A stretch of DNA of 64,000 bases from assembly GCA_016720585.1 (NCBI GenBank), contig JADKKH010000005.1:406099-470098 (forward strand), given 5' to 3'. The translations under genes were made by a program, and so were the position numbers. This stretch comes from Chitinophagaceae bacterium. Its GTDB lineage: Bacteria; Bacteroidota; Bacteroidia; Chitinophagales; Chitinophagaceae. The notes under the pieces were generated by a model, which made no database searches, was not told the DNA's origin, and saw nothing but the letters and a program-made list of their open reading frames with translations. Below are positions 34,909-44,745 of the stretch, one piece after another. Every line of letters begins with the position of its first letter. The stretch's first letter is position 1.

Positions 34909-35718
34909 ATGTCAGTATATTTCAAAGATAAGGTCGTAGTCGTAACAGGAGGAACCGAAGGAATTGGCAAGGCCCTTGTTGAAGCATTAATCCAGATGGA
35001 AGCCAAAGTGGCTACCTGTGGCCGCAATCATGATAAACTTTACCAATTGCAGACCCAATATGCTTCGGCTAATTTACACACCATGGTAGCTGATGTAAGC
35101 AGCGAAAACGACTGCCGGCGCTTTATTGAAACCACTATCAACGTTTTTGGCGGTATCGATATTTTGATCAATAATGCCGGGGTATCCATGAGGGCATTAC
35201 TGAAAGAAACCAACACCGAAGTCATCCGGCAGGTGATGAATATAAATTTTTATGGCACGGTCTATTGTACCAAATATGCACTCGAATCCATTATTGCCCG
35301 GAAAGGAACCATAACCGGCGTATCTTCTATTGCAGGATACAGAGGTTTACCCGGCAGAAGTGGTTACTCCGCCAGTAAGTTTGCCGTGCAGGGCTGGCTG
35401 GAAGCTATTAAAACAGAACTGATGGCTGATGGCGTACATGTCATGTGGGTTTGTCCCGGGTTTACTACTTCCAATATCCGTAATGCCGCATTGAGTAAAG
35501 ATGGTAGTTCACATGGGGAAACACCGATGGATGAAAGCAGTATGATGCCGGCCGATGTTTGTGCAGCACATATATTAAAAGCCATCCGGAAGAAGAAAAG
35601 GACATTGGTATTGACTTTTACCGGTAAACGAACTGTTTTTATGCAGAAATTCTTTCCAAAGCTTGCCGATAAACTGGCTTATAAATTTTTCTTTAAAGAT
35701 GGAAAGCTTGTTAAATAA
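34909..35718 (+). CDS. SDR-family oxidoreductase
   Basis: 269 residues. The NAD(P)-binding motif TGGTEGIGKALVEAL, the structural motif NNAGVSM, and the catalytic Ser (SSIAGY) and YxxxK (YSASKFAV) of classical short-chain dehydrogenases are all present. A TAGGTTTG box at 34882-34889 lies 20 bp before the start. It resembles the 3-ketosphinganine reductase/DHRS7-like group, but the substrate is not predictable. Confidence 0.9.
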   Translation: MSVYFKDKVVVVTGGTEGIGKALVEALIQMEAKVATCGRNHDKLYQLQTQYASANLHTMVADVSSENDCRRFIETTINVFGGIDILINNAGVSMRALLKETNTEVIRQVMNINFYGTVYCTKYALESIIARKGTITGVSSIAGYRGLPGRSGYSASKFAVQGWLEAIKTELMADGVHVMWVCPGFTTSNIRNAALSKDGSSHGETPMDESSMMPADVCAAHILKAIRKKKRTLVLTFTGKRTVFMQKFFPKLADKLAYKFFFKDGKLVK

Positions 35719-35771
35719 TTCAGGGTTTAGTGTTTCGGGTTTCTTGTTTACCAATTGGAAAACTTAATATT

Positions 35772-36176
35772 ATGGCCACAATTACGAAATTCGAAGAATT
35801 AGAAGTCTGGCAATTGGCCAGAGAACTTGCAAACCAAATTTTTGAACTATTCACATCTTCAGAAGCCTTTTCCAGGGATTTTAAATTAAGGGACCAAATC
35901 AATGGTTCAAGTGGTTCTGTAATGGACAATATTGCTGAAGGTTTTGAAAGCAGTGGTAGAAATGAGTTTATTAATTTTCTTACTTACTCAAAAGGATCAG
36001 CCGGAGAAGTAAAATCACAATTATACCGGGCCCTTGACAGAAAATATATTACACAGGAACAATTTGACGGCCTGTACGAAAAAGCAGATATAATTGGTAA
36101 AAAAACCGGCGCTTTCATTAATTATCTTAATTCCACTGATCATAAAGGAACAAAATTTAAAAACAGGAAAAGCTAA
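35772..36176 (+). CDS. Four-helix-bundle S23-like protein
   Basis: 134 residues from ATG at 35772 (MATITKFEELEVWQLARELA); the frame is open further upstream but without family similarity. Related to the proteins encoded in 23S rRNA intervening sequences. The signature FSRDFKLRDQINGSSGSVMDNIAEGFE and EFINFLTYSKGSAGEVKSQL is clear. In Bacteroidota such genes are often free-standing, as here, with no rRNA near. Function unknown. Confidence 0.9.
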   Translation: MATITKFEELEVWQLARELANQIFELFTSSEAFSRDFKLRDQINGSSGSVMDNIAEGFESSGRNEFINFLTYSKGSAGEVKSQLYRALDRKYITQEQFDGLYEKADIIGKKTGAFINYLNSTDHKGTKFKNRKS

Positions 36177-36209
36177 CCCGTAACTTTAAACCCGAAACCA
36201 TTATTAATT

Positions 36210-37019
36210 TTGCCTTTACTAACCCTTACCTCAGATATTGGCAGCCCTGATTATTTAGTGGGAGCCGTTAAGGCGCAGTTATTACATATTAACCCTGAAT
36301 TCCGGATCGTAGACATCTCACATAATATTCCACCTTTTAATTATCCGCAAGCCGCTTATGTATGCCGGGGCGCTATTAGAAATTTTCCTGACTTTAGCTA
36401 TCACCTGATACTGGTCAATATGTTTGAAAAAAAACCGGAACAGGTATTACTGGCTTTTCATAACAACCAATACCTGATCTGTTCGGACAATGGATTACTG
36501 ACGATGATCCTGGAAGAAACCCCGGAAATAATCATTGGTATACCGCTGGAAAAAACTGCCGCCAAAAACACAACCTATATCACTTCCGTAATGGGCAAAG
36601 TGGTAAACCAATTGGTTAACGGAGAATCCATAAAGAACATTGGCAGTTCTGATATAACCTATTTAGAGAAAAGGCATTTAAGACCTATCCTGGAAAATAA
36701 TTCGATCGAAGGGCAAATCATTTTCATTGATAGTTTTGAAAATGTCATTGTCAATATTACCCATGAACAGTTTGAAGAACAGCGAAAAGGAAGAAGCTTT
36801 CGTATTATTTTCAAAAGAGATGAAATGATCGACCGCATCAGCGAAAGTTATGCGGATGTTTCCGAAGGTGAGAAACTGGCACTGTTCAATAGCGCCGGTT
36901 ACCTTGAGATTGCCATCAACAAAGGAAATGCTGCCGGCTTATTCGGACTGAAAGGTTTTTCAGAAAAGCTCAGGCAGGGACAACTTTCCTACCAGACTAT
37001 AAAGGTCTATTTTGAATAA
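36210..37019 (+). CDS. S-adenosylmethionine hydrolase-like protein (DUF62)
   Basis: 269 residues from TTG (MPLLTLTSDIGSPDYLVGAV). The family forms a trimer that splits SAM with hydroxide to adenosine and methionine, related to chlorinase/fluorinase. LTSDIGSPDYLVGAVKAQLL, DISHNIPPFNYPQAAYVCRG and SDNGLL match the N-terminal domain, and FENVIVNITHEQF and SAGYLEIAINKGNAAGLFG the C-terminal one. Stand-alone gene. Confidence 0.88.
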   Translation: MPLLTLTSDIGSPDYLVGAVKAQLLHINPEFRIVDISHNIPPFNYPQAAYVCRGAIRNFPDFSYHLILVNMFEKKPEQVLLAFHNNQYLICSDNGLLTMILEETPEIIIGIPLEKTAAKNTTYITSVMGKVVNQLVNGESIKNIGSSDITYLEKRHLRPILENNSIEGQIIFIDSFENVIVNITHEQFEEQRKGRSFRIIFKRDEMIDRISESYADVSEGEKLALFNSAGYLEIAINKGNAAGLFGLKGFSEKLRQGQLSYQTIKVYFE

Positions 37020-37205
37020 GCGGGGAAACCGCTCCTCTCCTTTAAGATTTTGTACTGAAAAACAGGCTTTTACCCCCTGCTAACCATCAACTGAATATCC
37101 CTATTTTTGCTTACTTTTTAATTATTCGCAATCTTTCACGATCCCGAAACTAACCGGGGTATGAAAGGCAGAATTTTATTAAGGATAAAACCAATTGTAT
37201 AGTTT

Positions 37206-40200
37206 ATGAAATTCAGAAAAGTCAATAACCTTACCGGCTGGGCAGTGTTTTTAATCGCCTTCCTTACTTATTTTCTTACCCGTGAGGCAAGAGGATCACT
37301 TTGGGACACGGGAGAATTTATCGCCAGTGCAGATAAAATGCAATTGCCACACCCTCCCGGAGCACCTTTGTTTGTACTGTTGGGTCGTTTTTTTATCATC
37401 CTTTTCGGAGATAACGGTCACACGGCTGCCAGTGCTGTCAACTTCATGAGTGCTTTGGCCAGTGCCGCCACGATCCTGTTCCTTTTTTGGACGATCACCC
37501 ATTTTGCCCGTAAAATGTTTGTCAATGTGGGTGAACAACTCACAAGCCAGCAATCATTTACCGTAATGGCTGCCGGTGCTGTAGGAGCCCTGGCCTATAC
37601 ATTCAGTGATTCATTCTGGTTCAGTGCCGTGGAAGGTGAAGTGTATGCCTTGTCTTCTTTCTTTACCGCCCTGGTGTTCTGGTGTATGCTGAAATGGGAA
37701 CATGCTGACGAGCATGCAGGAAATGACCCGCATGCAAGATCACGTAGTGACCGGTGGATTGTTTTTCTTTTCTTCATGATGGGCTTGTCCATTGGTGTTC
37801 ACTTATTAAACCTGTTAACCATTCCGGCCATCGTCATGGTATATTATTATCGCCGTTACCAGGCTACCACTAAAGGGGCTGTTATTGCTTTTATCATTGG
37901 CTGTGTCATTACCGGCTTGGTACAGTTAGGCGTGATACAATATTCCATGAAAGCAGCCGGACAGTTTGATGTTTTCTTTGTGAATTCATTTGGCCTGCCA
38001 TTCTTCTCCGGCTTTACCATTTATTTTCTAGCCCTGGCGGTATTGATCATCTGGGCGCTCCGTTTCAATGAAAAAAATATTACCCGGGCGAAATTGATCA
38101 CCTGGTTTGTATTATTTTTATTTTTATCGGCCCTGCCTTTTATTATCATTCCGGGCACCGGGTTAAAGATCTTCCGGTTTTTGTTGCTGGGAGCTGCCGC
38201 TGCTGCGATTGGATATTTTATCAAAGTATCGGCCCTTAAGATCATTAAATTATCCCTCTGGTGTTATGTTTTTATGATGCTGGGATATTTCATGTATTTC
38301 ACTGCATTGATCCGTTCTAATGCCAACCCGGCCATTGATATGAACAATGTTGACAATCCCATAAACCTCGTGTACTACCTGAGCCGTGAACAATATGGTG
38401 AAGCACCGCTGGTTTATGGTCCACACTTCGCCGCTCAATACCGGGATGCCGATGGGGACAATATGGTAGACCTGACCGATGGGGAAATGAAATATGTAAA
38501 AGGGAAGAATAAATATATACCGATCGGGAAAGAGAAAAAACCCCTGTACGAAAGCAGTGATATGCAATTGTTCCCGCGGGTTTGGGATTCCAGTAACGAT
38601 CAGTACCATGCCGATTTTTATGCCGAATGGCTGAGCCTGGGCCAGGATCAGCAATCAGGAAGGTATGACGCTCCCACCTACGCAGATAATATCAACTGGT
38701 TCTTTTCTTACCAGATGGGACTTATGTACTGGCGGTATTTTATGTGGAATTTTTCCGGTAAACAAAATGATATCCAGGGACTGGGTAATAAACGGGATGG
38801 GAACTGGATCAGTGGGATCTCGTTTATGGATAACAAACGCCTGGGTGACCAGGAAAAAATGCCGGATAGCATTAAAAACAACAAAGCGCATAATAAACTT
38901 TATATGCTGCCATTTTTACTGGGCATCGTAGGTTGTGTATTTCATTTTTTGAAAAACCGGAAAGACTGGGTGGTCAGTTTCCTTCTTTTCTTTTTTACCG
39001 GAATTGCCGTAGTACTTTACCTGAACCAACCGGGCAATCAGCCCCGTGAAAGGGATTACGCTTATGTAGGATCATTCTATGCTTTTGCTATATGGATTGG
39101 TCTCGCCGTAGTAGGATTTGTGCGATTGGCCAGGGAAAAGGCTGACAAGGAAACATTCCAGAATACGTTGGTATATGGAAGTATCCTCACATTCCTTGTA
39201 ACACTGATGAGCGCCGCCCCCGGCCCATTTGGCGATATGTTCATGACCGCCATTTATGCTACCGTTCTTTTCGCTGCGCTTACCACAGGTATCACATTTT
39301 TGATAAGGGCTGTTTCATCCGGTGGACAAAATGCAGGCGTATTGAATCTGGCTACTACCGCTATTTGTCTTATCGCTCCGTTGATTATGGCCCAGCAGGA
39401 ATGGGATGATCATGACCGCAGCAGTAAAACAACGGCTCCGGATATGGCGAAAGATTATTTAGAAAGTTGTGCCCCCAATGCCATCATCTTCACTTTTGGT
39501 GATAATGATACCTATCCGTTGTGGTATGCTCAGGAAGTAGAAGGTATACGTCCTGATATCCGGGTTATAAATAACAGTTTGCTTGGGATTGACTGGTATA
39601 TCAACCAGCTTCGTTATAAAGTAAACAGTGCAGATTCATTGGATGTACTCTGGTCGCCCGAACAGATTGAAGGCCATAACCGGGAATTTTTGCGTTACCG
39701 CGCACAGGGAGACCCTAATGAATATTATGATGTATATGATGTCATGAAAAATGTTTTGGGTAAACCCAGTATTGATCCGGAAACAAAAAGGGATGTGGGC
39801 TTTGGAAGCTTCCCGGTAGCAAAATTCAAAGTACCGGTAGATGTGGAACTGGTTCGGAAGAATGGTACGTTGAATGCATCAGACAGTGCACTGTCCGAAC
39901 TACGGTTTGAGATTCCGAAAAGCAAACTGGATGGTGGTCTTGTCCGGAGTGATTTTATGATATTAAATATTATCGCTTCTAATAAATGGAAAAGGCCGAT
40001 TTATTTTACATCCCTTTTTGGAGAACTGGGATTTGCCCAATATCTCCGAAAAGACGGATTAAGTTATCGCCTGGTTCCGGTTGAAAGTAAATCACCACAG
40101 TCAAACTGGGTTACCGATCAAACGTTGCGACAGGTTCGTTTGGGTGGCACACAGATACGGGATAATAATAGTGATACGATTTACAATAACCTGATGACCA

Positions 40201-40745
40201 AGTATGAATTTGGCGGAGCCAATAAGAAAGGCGTTTATTTTGATGAAGAGAACCGCCGTCATATTCTCAACCTGAGGGCCTTGTACAGCGAAGCGGCAGG
40301 TAACCTGGCCGATGAAGGCAGAAAAGAAGAAGCGCAGAAATTGATCGATAAAGTAGAAGCAGGTATTGACCCGAAAAATCTGCCTTATGCCATGGTGAGT
40401 CGTTATAACAGTCATAATCAAACCAGCATGATATACCTGGAAGCCTGTTATAAAGCCGGCAAAGCTGAACTGGCTGAAAAGTTAAGACTGGCCATACGTA
40501 AAGACCTGGAACAACAGAAAAAATATTACGATTATATTAAAGACAGCCGTTCGGATCTGTTTAACGGGTTTGAAAGATCAGAGGCCCCGATCAATGAAGC
40601 TATGCTGATGGTACTGGAAGCGGTGGAGAAAAAATATGCACCACAGGTACAGACCAAAACACCCACCGAAGGTCCGACCTCAATAACCAACACGGTGAAA
40701 CCAGATAGTGCTGGAAAAGCGGATAGTGGAAAAGCTCCTAATTAA
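37206..40745 (+). CDS. DUF2723 multi-spanning protein with C-terminal TPR-like region
   Basis: 1179 residues. The N-terminus TREARGSLWDTGEFIASADK followed by PHPPGAPLFVLLGRFF is the DUF2723 signature, related to GT-C protein O-mannosyltransferases. About a dozen TM helices fill residues 1-420 and 560-720. A large extracytoplasmic C-terminus includes SCAPNAIIFTFGDNDTYPLW and a helical, TPR-like end. Proposed to act in protein glycosylation in Bacteroidota (family-level inference). Length is normal for the group. Confidence 0.9.
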   Translation: MKFRKVNNLTGWAVFLIAFLTYFLTREARGSLWDTGEFIASADKMQLPHPPGAPLFVLLGRFFIILFGDNGHTAASAVNFMSALASAATILFLFWTITHFARKMFVNVGEQLTSQQSFTVMAAGAVGALAYTFSDSFWFSAVEGEVYALSSFFTALVFWCMLKWEHADEHAGNDPHARSRSDRWIVFLFFMMGLSIGVHLLNLLTIPAIVMVYYYRRYQATTKGAVIAFIIGCVITGLVQLGVIQYSMKAAGQFDVFFVNSFGLPFFSGFTIYFLALAVLIIWALRFNEKNITRAKLITWFVLFLFLSALPFIIIPGTGLKIFRFLLLGAAAAAIGYFIKVSALKIIKLSLWCYVFMMLGYFMYFTALIRSNANPAIDMNNVDNPINLVYYLSREQYGEAPLVYGPHFAAQYRDADGDNMVDLTDGEMKYVKGKNKYIPIGKEKKPLYESSDMQLFPRVWDSSNDQYHADFYAEWLSLGQDQQSGRYDAPTYADNINWFFSYQMGLMYWRYFMWNFSGKQNDIQGLGNKRDGNWISGISFMDNKRLGDQEKMPDSIKNNKAHNKLYMLPFLLGIVGCVFHFLKNRKDWVVSFLLFFFTGIAVVLYLNQPGNQPRERDYAYVGSFYAFAIWIGLAVVGFVRLAREKADKETFQNTLVYGSILTFLVTLMSAAPGPFGDMFMTAIYATVLFAALTTGITFLIRAVSSGGQNAGVLNLATTAICLIAPLIMAQQEWDDHDRSSKTTAPDMAKDYLESCAPNAIIFTFGDNDTYPLWYAQEVEGIRPDIRVINNSLLGIDWYINQLRYKVNSADSLDVLWSPEQIEGHNREFLRYRAQGDPNEYYDVYDVMKNVLGKPSIDPETKRDVGFGSFPVAKFKVPVDVELVRKNGTLNASDSALSELRFEIPKSKLDGGLVRSDFMILNIIASNKWKRPIYFTSLFGELGFAQYLRKDGLSYRLVPVESKSPQSNWVTDQTLRQVRLGGTQIRDNNSDTIYNNLMTKYEFGGANKKGVYFDEENRRHILNLRALYSEAAGNLADEGRKEEAQKLIDKVEAGIDPKNLPYAMVSRYNSHNQTSMIYLEACYKAGKAELAEKLRLAIRKDLEQQKKYYDYIKDSRSDLFNGFERSEAPINEAMLMVLEAVEKKYAPQVQTKTPTEGPTSITNTVKPDSAGKADSGKAPN

Positions 40746-40766
40746 TACGCTGAATTTATTGTCTCT

Positions 40767-40798
40767 GACCCCCGTCTTATAACGGGGGTCTTTTTTTT
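40767..40798 (+). terminator. Terminator after the DUF2723 gene
   Basis: GACCCCCGT and ACGGGGGTC form a perfect 9-bp stem around CTTATA, followed by eight T. Confidence 0.9.
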
Positions 40799-40869
40799 AA
40801 ACCAATACCTCTTTTTGTTGTTGTATTATTCATACGGCCACAACATATTTGTCGTAATTTGTTTTTCCA

Positions 40870-41982
40870 ATGAATGGATTTTATTTCACCAGATTTGATC
40901 CCGCCGAAGGCGGGAAAAGTAAGTTTGATCAACTGCTGAACCTTTTTATGCAGCTGATCACCTATACCAGTGGTGATGTAAGCGAAACCATGCAGTGGAT
41001 GAATGAACTGGATAAACAATACAAGCTGACCGATGATGCATACGGCATGGGTGATTTTATTGATGAGCTGAAGGAGAAAGGATACCTGACTGAAAACAAT
41101 GAACGGGGTGACCCCGATAGCTATCGGGGAAAAATTACTCCTAAAACTGAACAGGGAATAAGAAGGAGCAGCCTTGAAGAGATCTTTGGGAAATTAAAGA
41201 AAACGAAACAGGGCGATCATCATAGTTTTAAACCCGGCCAGGGCGACGAACAAAATCCGGAAACCCGGCAGTTTCAGTTTGGTGATATGCTGGAACAGAT
41301 CGATTTTACAGAGAGTATCCGCAATGCACAAATTAATCATGGTATTGAAAGTTTCAGTATGCAGGAAAATGATCTGAGCATCCGGGAAACGGATTTCAAG
41401 TCACAAACCTCCACCGTGCTGATGATTGATATTTCCCATTCCATGATCTTGTATGGAGAAGACCGCATCACCCCGGCAAAGAAAGTGGCGATGGCATTAA
41501 GCGAATTAATTAAAACAAGATACCCCAAAGACACGCTGGATATTGTGGTATTCGGCAATGATGCCTGGCCGATTGAAGTAAAGGACCTCCCCTACCTGCA
41601 GGTTGGACCTTACCATACCAATACGGTTGCGGGTTTGGAAATGGCCATGGATATTCTGCGGAGAAGAAAGAATCCGAACAAGCAGATATTTATGATCACG
41701 GATGGTAAACCGACCTGTCTAAAGATCGGCAAGCGGTATTATAAAAATAGTTTTGGGCTTGACAGAAAAGTAGTGAACCGTTGTATCAACCTCGCTGCGC
41801 AATGTAAAAAATTGAAAATACCCATCACTACGTTTATGATTGCTACAGACCCTTATCTTCAAAAATTTGTACAGGAGTTTACAGAGATGAATAATGGTAA
41901 AGCGTTTTTTGCATCACTGGATAAATTGGGCGCATTTATTTTTAAAGATTTTGAATCCGGGAAAAGAAAAACAGTTTATTGA
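40870..41982 (+). CDS. VWA-domain protein paired with a MoxR-type ATPase
   Basis: 370 residues. The C-terminal von Willebrand A domain has a MIDAS motif DISHSM (DxSxS), and FMITDGKPTCL. The N-terminal half is charged and probably contacts the ATPase. The next gene (99 bp on) is a MoxR/magnesium-chelatase-type AAA protein, the typical partner. An 18-bp palindrome lies in frame at 41112-41129 and encodes DPDSYR, so the protein tolerates the insertion in a linker. Confidence 0.88.
   Translation: MNGFYFTRFDPAEGGKSKFDQLLNLFMQLITYTSGDVSETMQWMNELDKQYKLTDDAYGMGDFIDELKEKGYLTENNERGDPDSYRGKITPKTEQGIRRSSLEEIFGKLKKTKQGDHHSFKPGQGDEQNPETRQFQFGDMLEQIDFTESIRNAQINHGIESFSMQENDLSIRETDFKSQTSTVLMIDISHSMILYGEDRITPAKKVAMALSELIKTRYPKDTLDIVVFGNDAWPIEVKDLPYLQVGPYHTNTVAGLEMAMDILRRRKNPNKQIFMITDGKPTCLKIGKRYYKNSFGLDRKVVNRCINLAAQCKKLKIPITTFMIATDPYLQKFVQEFTEMNNGKAFFASLDKLGAFIFKDFESGKRKTVY
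41112..41129. repeat. 18-bp palindrome CCCCGATAGCTATCGGGG inside the VWA gene
   Basis: A perfect palindrome, in frame. Same sequence as at 7555-7572. Confidence 0.9.
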
Positions 41983-42080
41983 TACAAGAAGGCAGGTTAT
42001 TATGATAATTAAGATTGACGCAGTTATCATCACTAATCATCACAATCATGACAATCTGCGTTCACTTTTATAAAAAATAT

Positions 42081-43622
42081 ATGAACATAAAAAAAATAAA
42101 AAATCTCGGTGAACTGATTGCCAGTGGCTATCAACCCAAAAGCATCAAAGAAGAGATACGGCAAAACCTCATAATCAAGCTTAAAAAGAATGAGCCGACT
42201 TTTTCCGGTATTGTTGGCTATGAAGACACCGTGATACCCGATGTGGAAAGGGCCTTACTCAGCAAACACAATATTTTATTCCTGGGATTAAGAGGTCAGG
42301 CTAAGACGAGGATGGCCAGGCAGATGATTGAATTACTGGATGAGTACATCCCTTCGATTGCGGGCAGTGAAATTAATGATGACCCCATCAATCCCGTTTC
42401 AAAATACGGACAGGAAGAAATAGCAACGCATGGTGATGAAACAGCCATACACTGGATACACCGCAGCGAAAGATATGGTGAGAAGCTGGCCACTCCGGAT
42501 GTTAGTGTGGCCGACCTGATTGGGGATATTGACCCTATCAAAGCCGCCAACCTGAAACTCAGTTTCGCCGATGAAAGGGTATTACACTATGGGATCATTC
42601 CCAGGAGCAATCGGGGTATTTTTGTTATTAACGAACTGCCTGATTTACAGGCCAGGATACAGGTTGCCTTATTCAACATTTTAGAAGAGGGTGACGTGCA
42701 GATCAGGGGTTTTAAATTAAGATTACCGTTGGATATACTCTTCATTTTTACGGCCAACCCGGAAGATTATACCAATCGTGGTTCAATTGTAACTCCGTTA
42801 AAGGACCGCATCGAAAGCCAGATACTTACGCATTATCCAAAGTCGCTGGAGAATGCCCTGGAAATAACCGGGCAGGAAGCCGAAATAAGTGATGAACAAA
42901 AAGCTACTGTGAAAGTAAGTGACCTGGTGAAACGGTTAATTGAACAAATAGCTTTCGAGGCAAGAAGCAGTGAATTTGTAGATAAGAAAAGTGGTGTCAG
43001 TGCAAGGCTTACCATTTCGGCCTATGAAAATGCAGTGAGTTCGGCGGAACGACGGGCCATTATTAATAACGAAAAGCAAACACAGATATGGATGAGCGAC
43101 CTCGTTGGTATTATACCTTCCATTACCGGAAAAATAGAATTGGTATATGAAGGAGAACAGGAAGGTCCATACCAGGTGGCCATGAACCTGGTAGATAAAG
43201 CTATTCGTTCCCAGTTTATTCAATATTTTCCAAACCCCGATCAATTAAAGAAAAGAAGGGATCCCGATAGCAATCGGGAGCGTAAACCTTCTCAGGAAGA
43301 AAAAATGGTGGACAATCCGTACCGTTCCATCACCAGTTGGTTTGATAAGGGCAATAACCTGAATATGTCATTTAATACAAGTGATAAAGACAAAATAGTG
43401 TCTTTGTACAAAGTGGATGGTCTTCATGCACTCGTAAAAAAATATTTCCCGCAGTCTAACGAATTGCAGGCAGCCCTGTTAATGGAATTCGTTTTGCATG
43501 GTCTTGCTTCGTTTTCGCTTATCAGCAAGAAAATTTTTGAAAATAAAGTTGAATTCAAGGACCTGGTGGGTAGCATGATGAACTTTACAGAGAAAGATTT
43601 TGAGTTTGATGAGGAAGCGTAA
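42081..43622 (+). CDS. MoxR/magnesium-chelatase-type AAA ATPase
   Basis: 513 residues from ATG at 42081; the frame is open to 42015 but the extra 22 residues (FYKKY, CVHF) have no family match. The P-loop is NILFLGLRGQAKTRMARQMI, where GLRGQAKT replaces the canonical GxxGxGKT, a known variant of this family. Walker B is IFVINELPDL, and TANPEDYTNRG and PLKDRIESQI follow. It would act with the VWA protein as a chaperone-like module. A variant palindrome at 43262-43279 is in frame (DPDSNR). Confidence 0.9.
   Translation: MNIKKIKNLGELIASGYQPKSIKEEIRQNLIIKLKKNEPTFSGIVGYEDTVIPDVERALLSKHNILFLGLRGQAKTRMARQMIELLDEYIPSIAGSEINDDPINPVSKYGQEEIATHGDETAIHWIHRSERYGEKLATPDVSVADLIGDIDPIKAANLKLSFADERVLHYGIIPRSNRGIFVINELPDLQARIQVALFNILEEGDVQIRGFKLRLPLDILFIFTANPEDYTNRGSIVTPLKDRIESQILTHYPKSLENALEITGQEAEISDEQKATVKVSDLVKRLIEQIAFEARSSEFVDKKSGVSARLTISAYENAVSSAERRAIINNEKQTQIWMSDLVGIIPSITGKIELVYEGEQEGPYQVAMNLVDKAIRSQFIQYFPNPDQLKKRRDPDSNRERKPSQEEKMVDNPYRSITSWFDKGNNLNMSFNTSDKDKIVSLYKVDGLHALVKKYFPQSNELQAALLMEFVLHGLASFSLISKKIFENKVEFKDLVGSMMNFTEKDFEFDEEA
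43262..43279. repeat. 18-bp near-palindrome TCCCGATAGCAATCGGGA inside the AAA gene
   Basis: One mismatch in the core (AGCAAT instead of AGCTAT). In frame, in a charged linker of the ATPase. Confidence 0.88.
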
Positions 43623-43694
43623 AATGATGAACCAACCGGAATCCTGTCACTCCGGCATGGATCGGCAGGTAACTTTGTTTATTGAGGAGGTTTT

Positions 43695-44723
43695 CTAAAT
43701 GATATTCACCTCTCTTTCGAGGGTAATCCCAAATTTCGCTTTCACAGATTGCAAAATCTCTTCACTGAGGTTAAAGATCTCTTTGCCATTGGCATCCCCA
43801 TAGTTAACCAACACCAAAGCCTGGTTAGCATGACAGCCTGCATCGCCTCTACGGAAGCCCTTCCAGCTTGTTTCCGCTTCGGGACCGCATTGTTCGATCA
43901 GCCAGCCGGCGGCCAGTTTAATAGTGCCTTCAATGGTTTCATGCCCGATAATGTTGTGAGTTATGGATTTCAACTGAACGAATTGTTCCTTTGAAACAAC
44001 CGGGTTTTTAAAGAAACTACCCGCATTTCCGGTAATAGCCGGGTCAGGCAGCTTTGAAGAACGGATACGTATAACCGCATTCGATATAGCTTTTATACTT
44101 AATTCCTTAATACCCATTTTTTCCAATTCCTGTTCAATAGCGCCATAGTTTGTATGAAAAATTGGTTTCTTGTGCAGCCGGAAAGTAACATTCAGTATGA
44201 CAAACTGGTCTTTGAATTTTTTCTTGAAAACACTATCCCTGTAGCCAAATTCACAATCACTCCGGGTAAAGGTCACCCGCTTTTTTTCTTTCAGATGATA
44301 GGCTTCCAATACCCAGAACACATCATCGATCTCAACCCCATACGCACCGATATTCTGCATGGGAGACGCACCCACATTACCCGGTATCAGTGAGAGGTTC
44401 TCGACCCCAGCCCAGTTTCTTTCTATACAGTGCAACACAAACCGGTGCCAGTTTTCCCCGGCTCCTGCTTTTACATATACATACTGGCTGTCTTCATGCA
44501 ATTCGGTGATCCCGGTAATTTCATTTTTCAATACCAGGCCGTCAACATCTTTCGTGAATAAGATATTACTCCCCCCACCAAGGATAAGAGTCGGGAGTCG
44601 GGAGTCGGGAGACAGGAGTGTTTCCAGTTCTTCAATATTATTAAAGGCAGCGAAATATCTTGCCCGTACGTCAATGCCAAAGGAGTTATAGGGTCTTAAT
44701 GAAATATTTTCCTGAATTTGCAT
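43695..44723 (-). CDS. murB: UDP-N-acetylenolpyruvoylglucosamine reductase
   Basis: 342 residues from ATG at 44723 (MQIQENISLRPYNSFGIDVR); a longer frame to 44771 would overlap the divergent gene. It makes UDP-MurNAc for peptidoglycan. The FAD-binding LGGGSNILFTKDVDGLVL, GENLSLIPGNVGASPMQNIG-type stretch, GYRDSVFKK, and PAITGNAGSFFKNPVVS are typical of the type I enzyme. A heptamer repeat (SPDSRLPT) is in frame between beta strand 2 and the FAD loop. Confidence 0.93.
   Translation of the reverse strand: MQIQENISLRPYNSFGIDVRARYFAAFNNIEELETLLSPDSRLPTLILGGGSNILFTKDVDGLVLKNEITGITELHEDSQYVYVKAGAGENWHRFVLHCIERNWAGVENLSLIPGNVGASPMQNIGAYGVEIDDVFWVLEAYHLKEKKRVTFTRSDCEFGYRDSVFKKKFKDQFVILNVTFRLHKKPIFHTNYGAIEQELEKMGIKELSIKAISNAVIRIRSSKLPDPAITGNAGSFFKNPVVSKEQFVQLKSITHNIIGHETIEGTIKLAAGWLIEQCGPEAETSWKGFRRGDAGCHANQALVLVNYGDANGKEIFNLSEEILQSVKAKFGITLEREVNII
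44590..44610. repeat. Heptamer tandem repeat GTCGGGA inside murB
   Basis: Three units GTCGGGA plus a partial GACAGGA. 21 bp, in frame. Confidence 0.88.
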
Positions 44724-44745
44724 ACTGTAAACATCCTTAATTTTT

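Noticed and set aside
35772..36176. S23-like protein as evidence of a split 23S rRNA gene
   Set aside because: No rRNA sequence is present around it; such genes are often free-standing.
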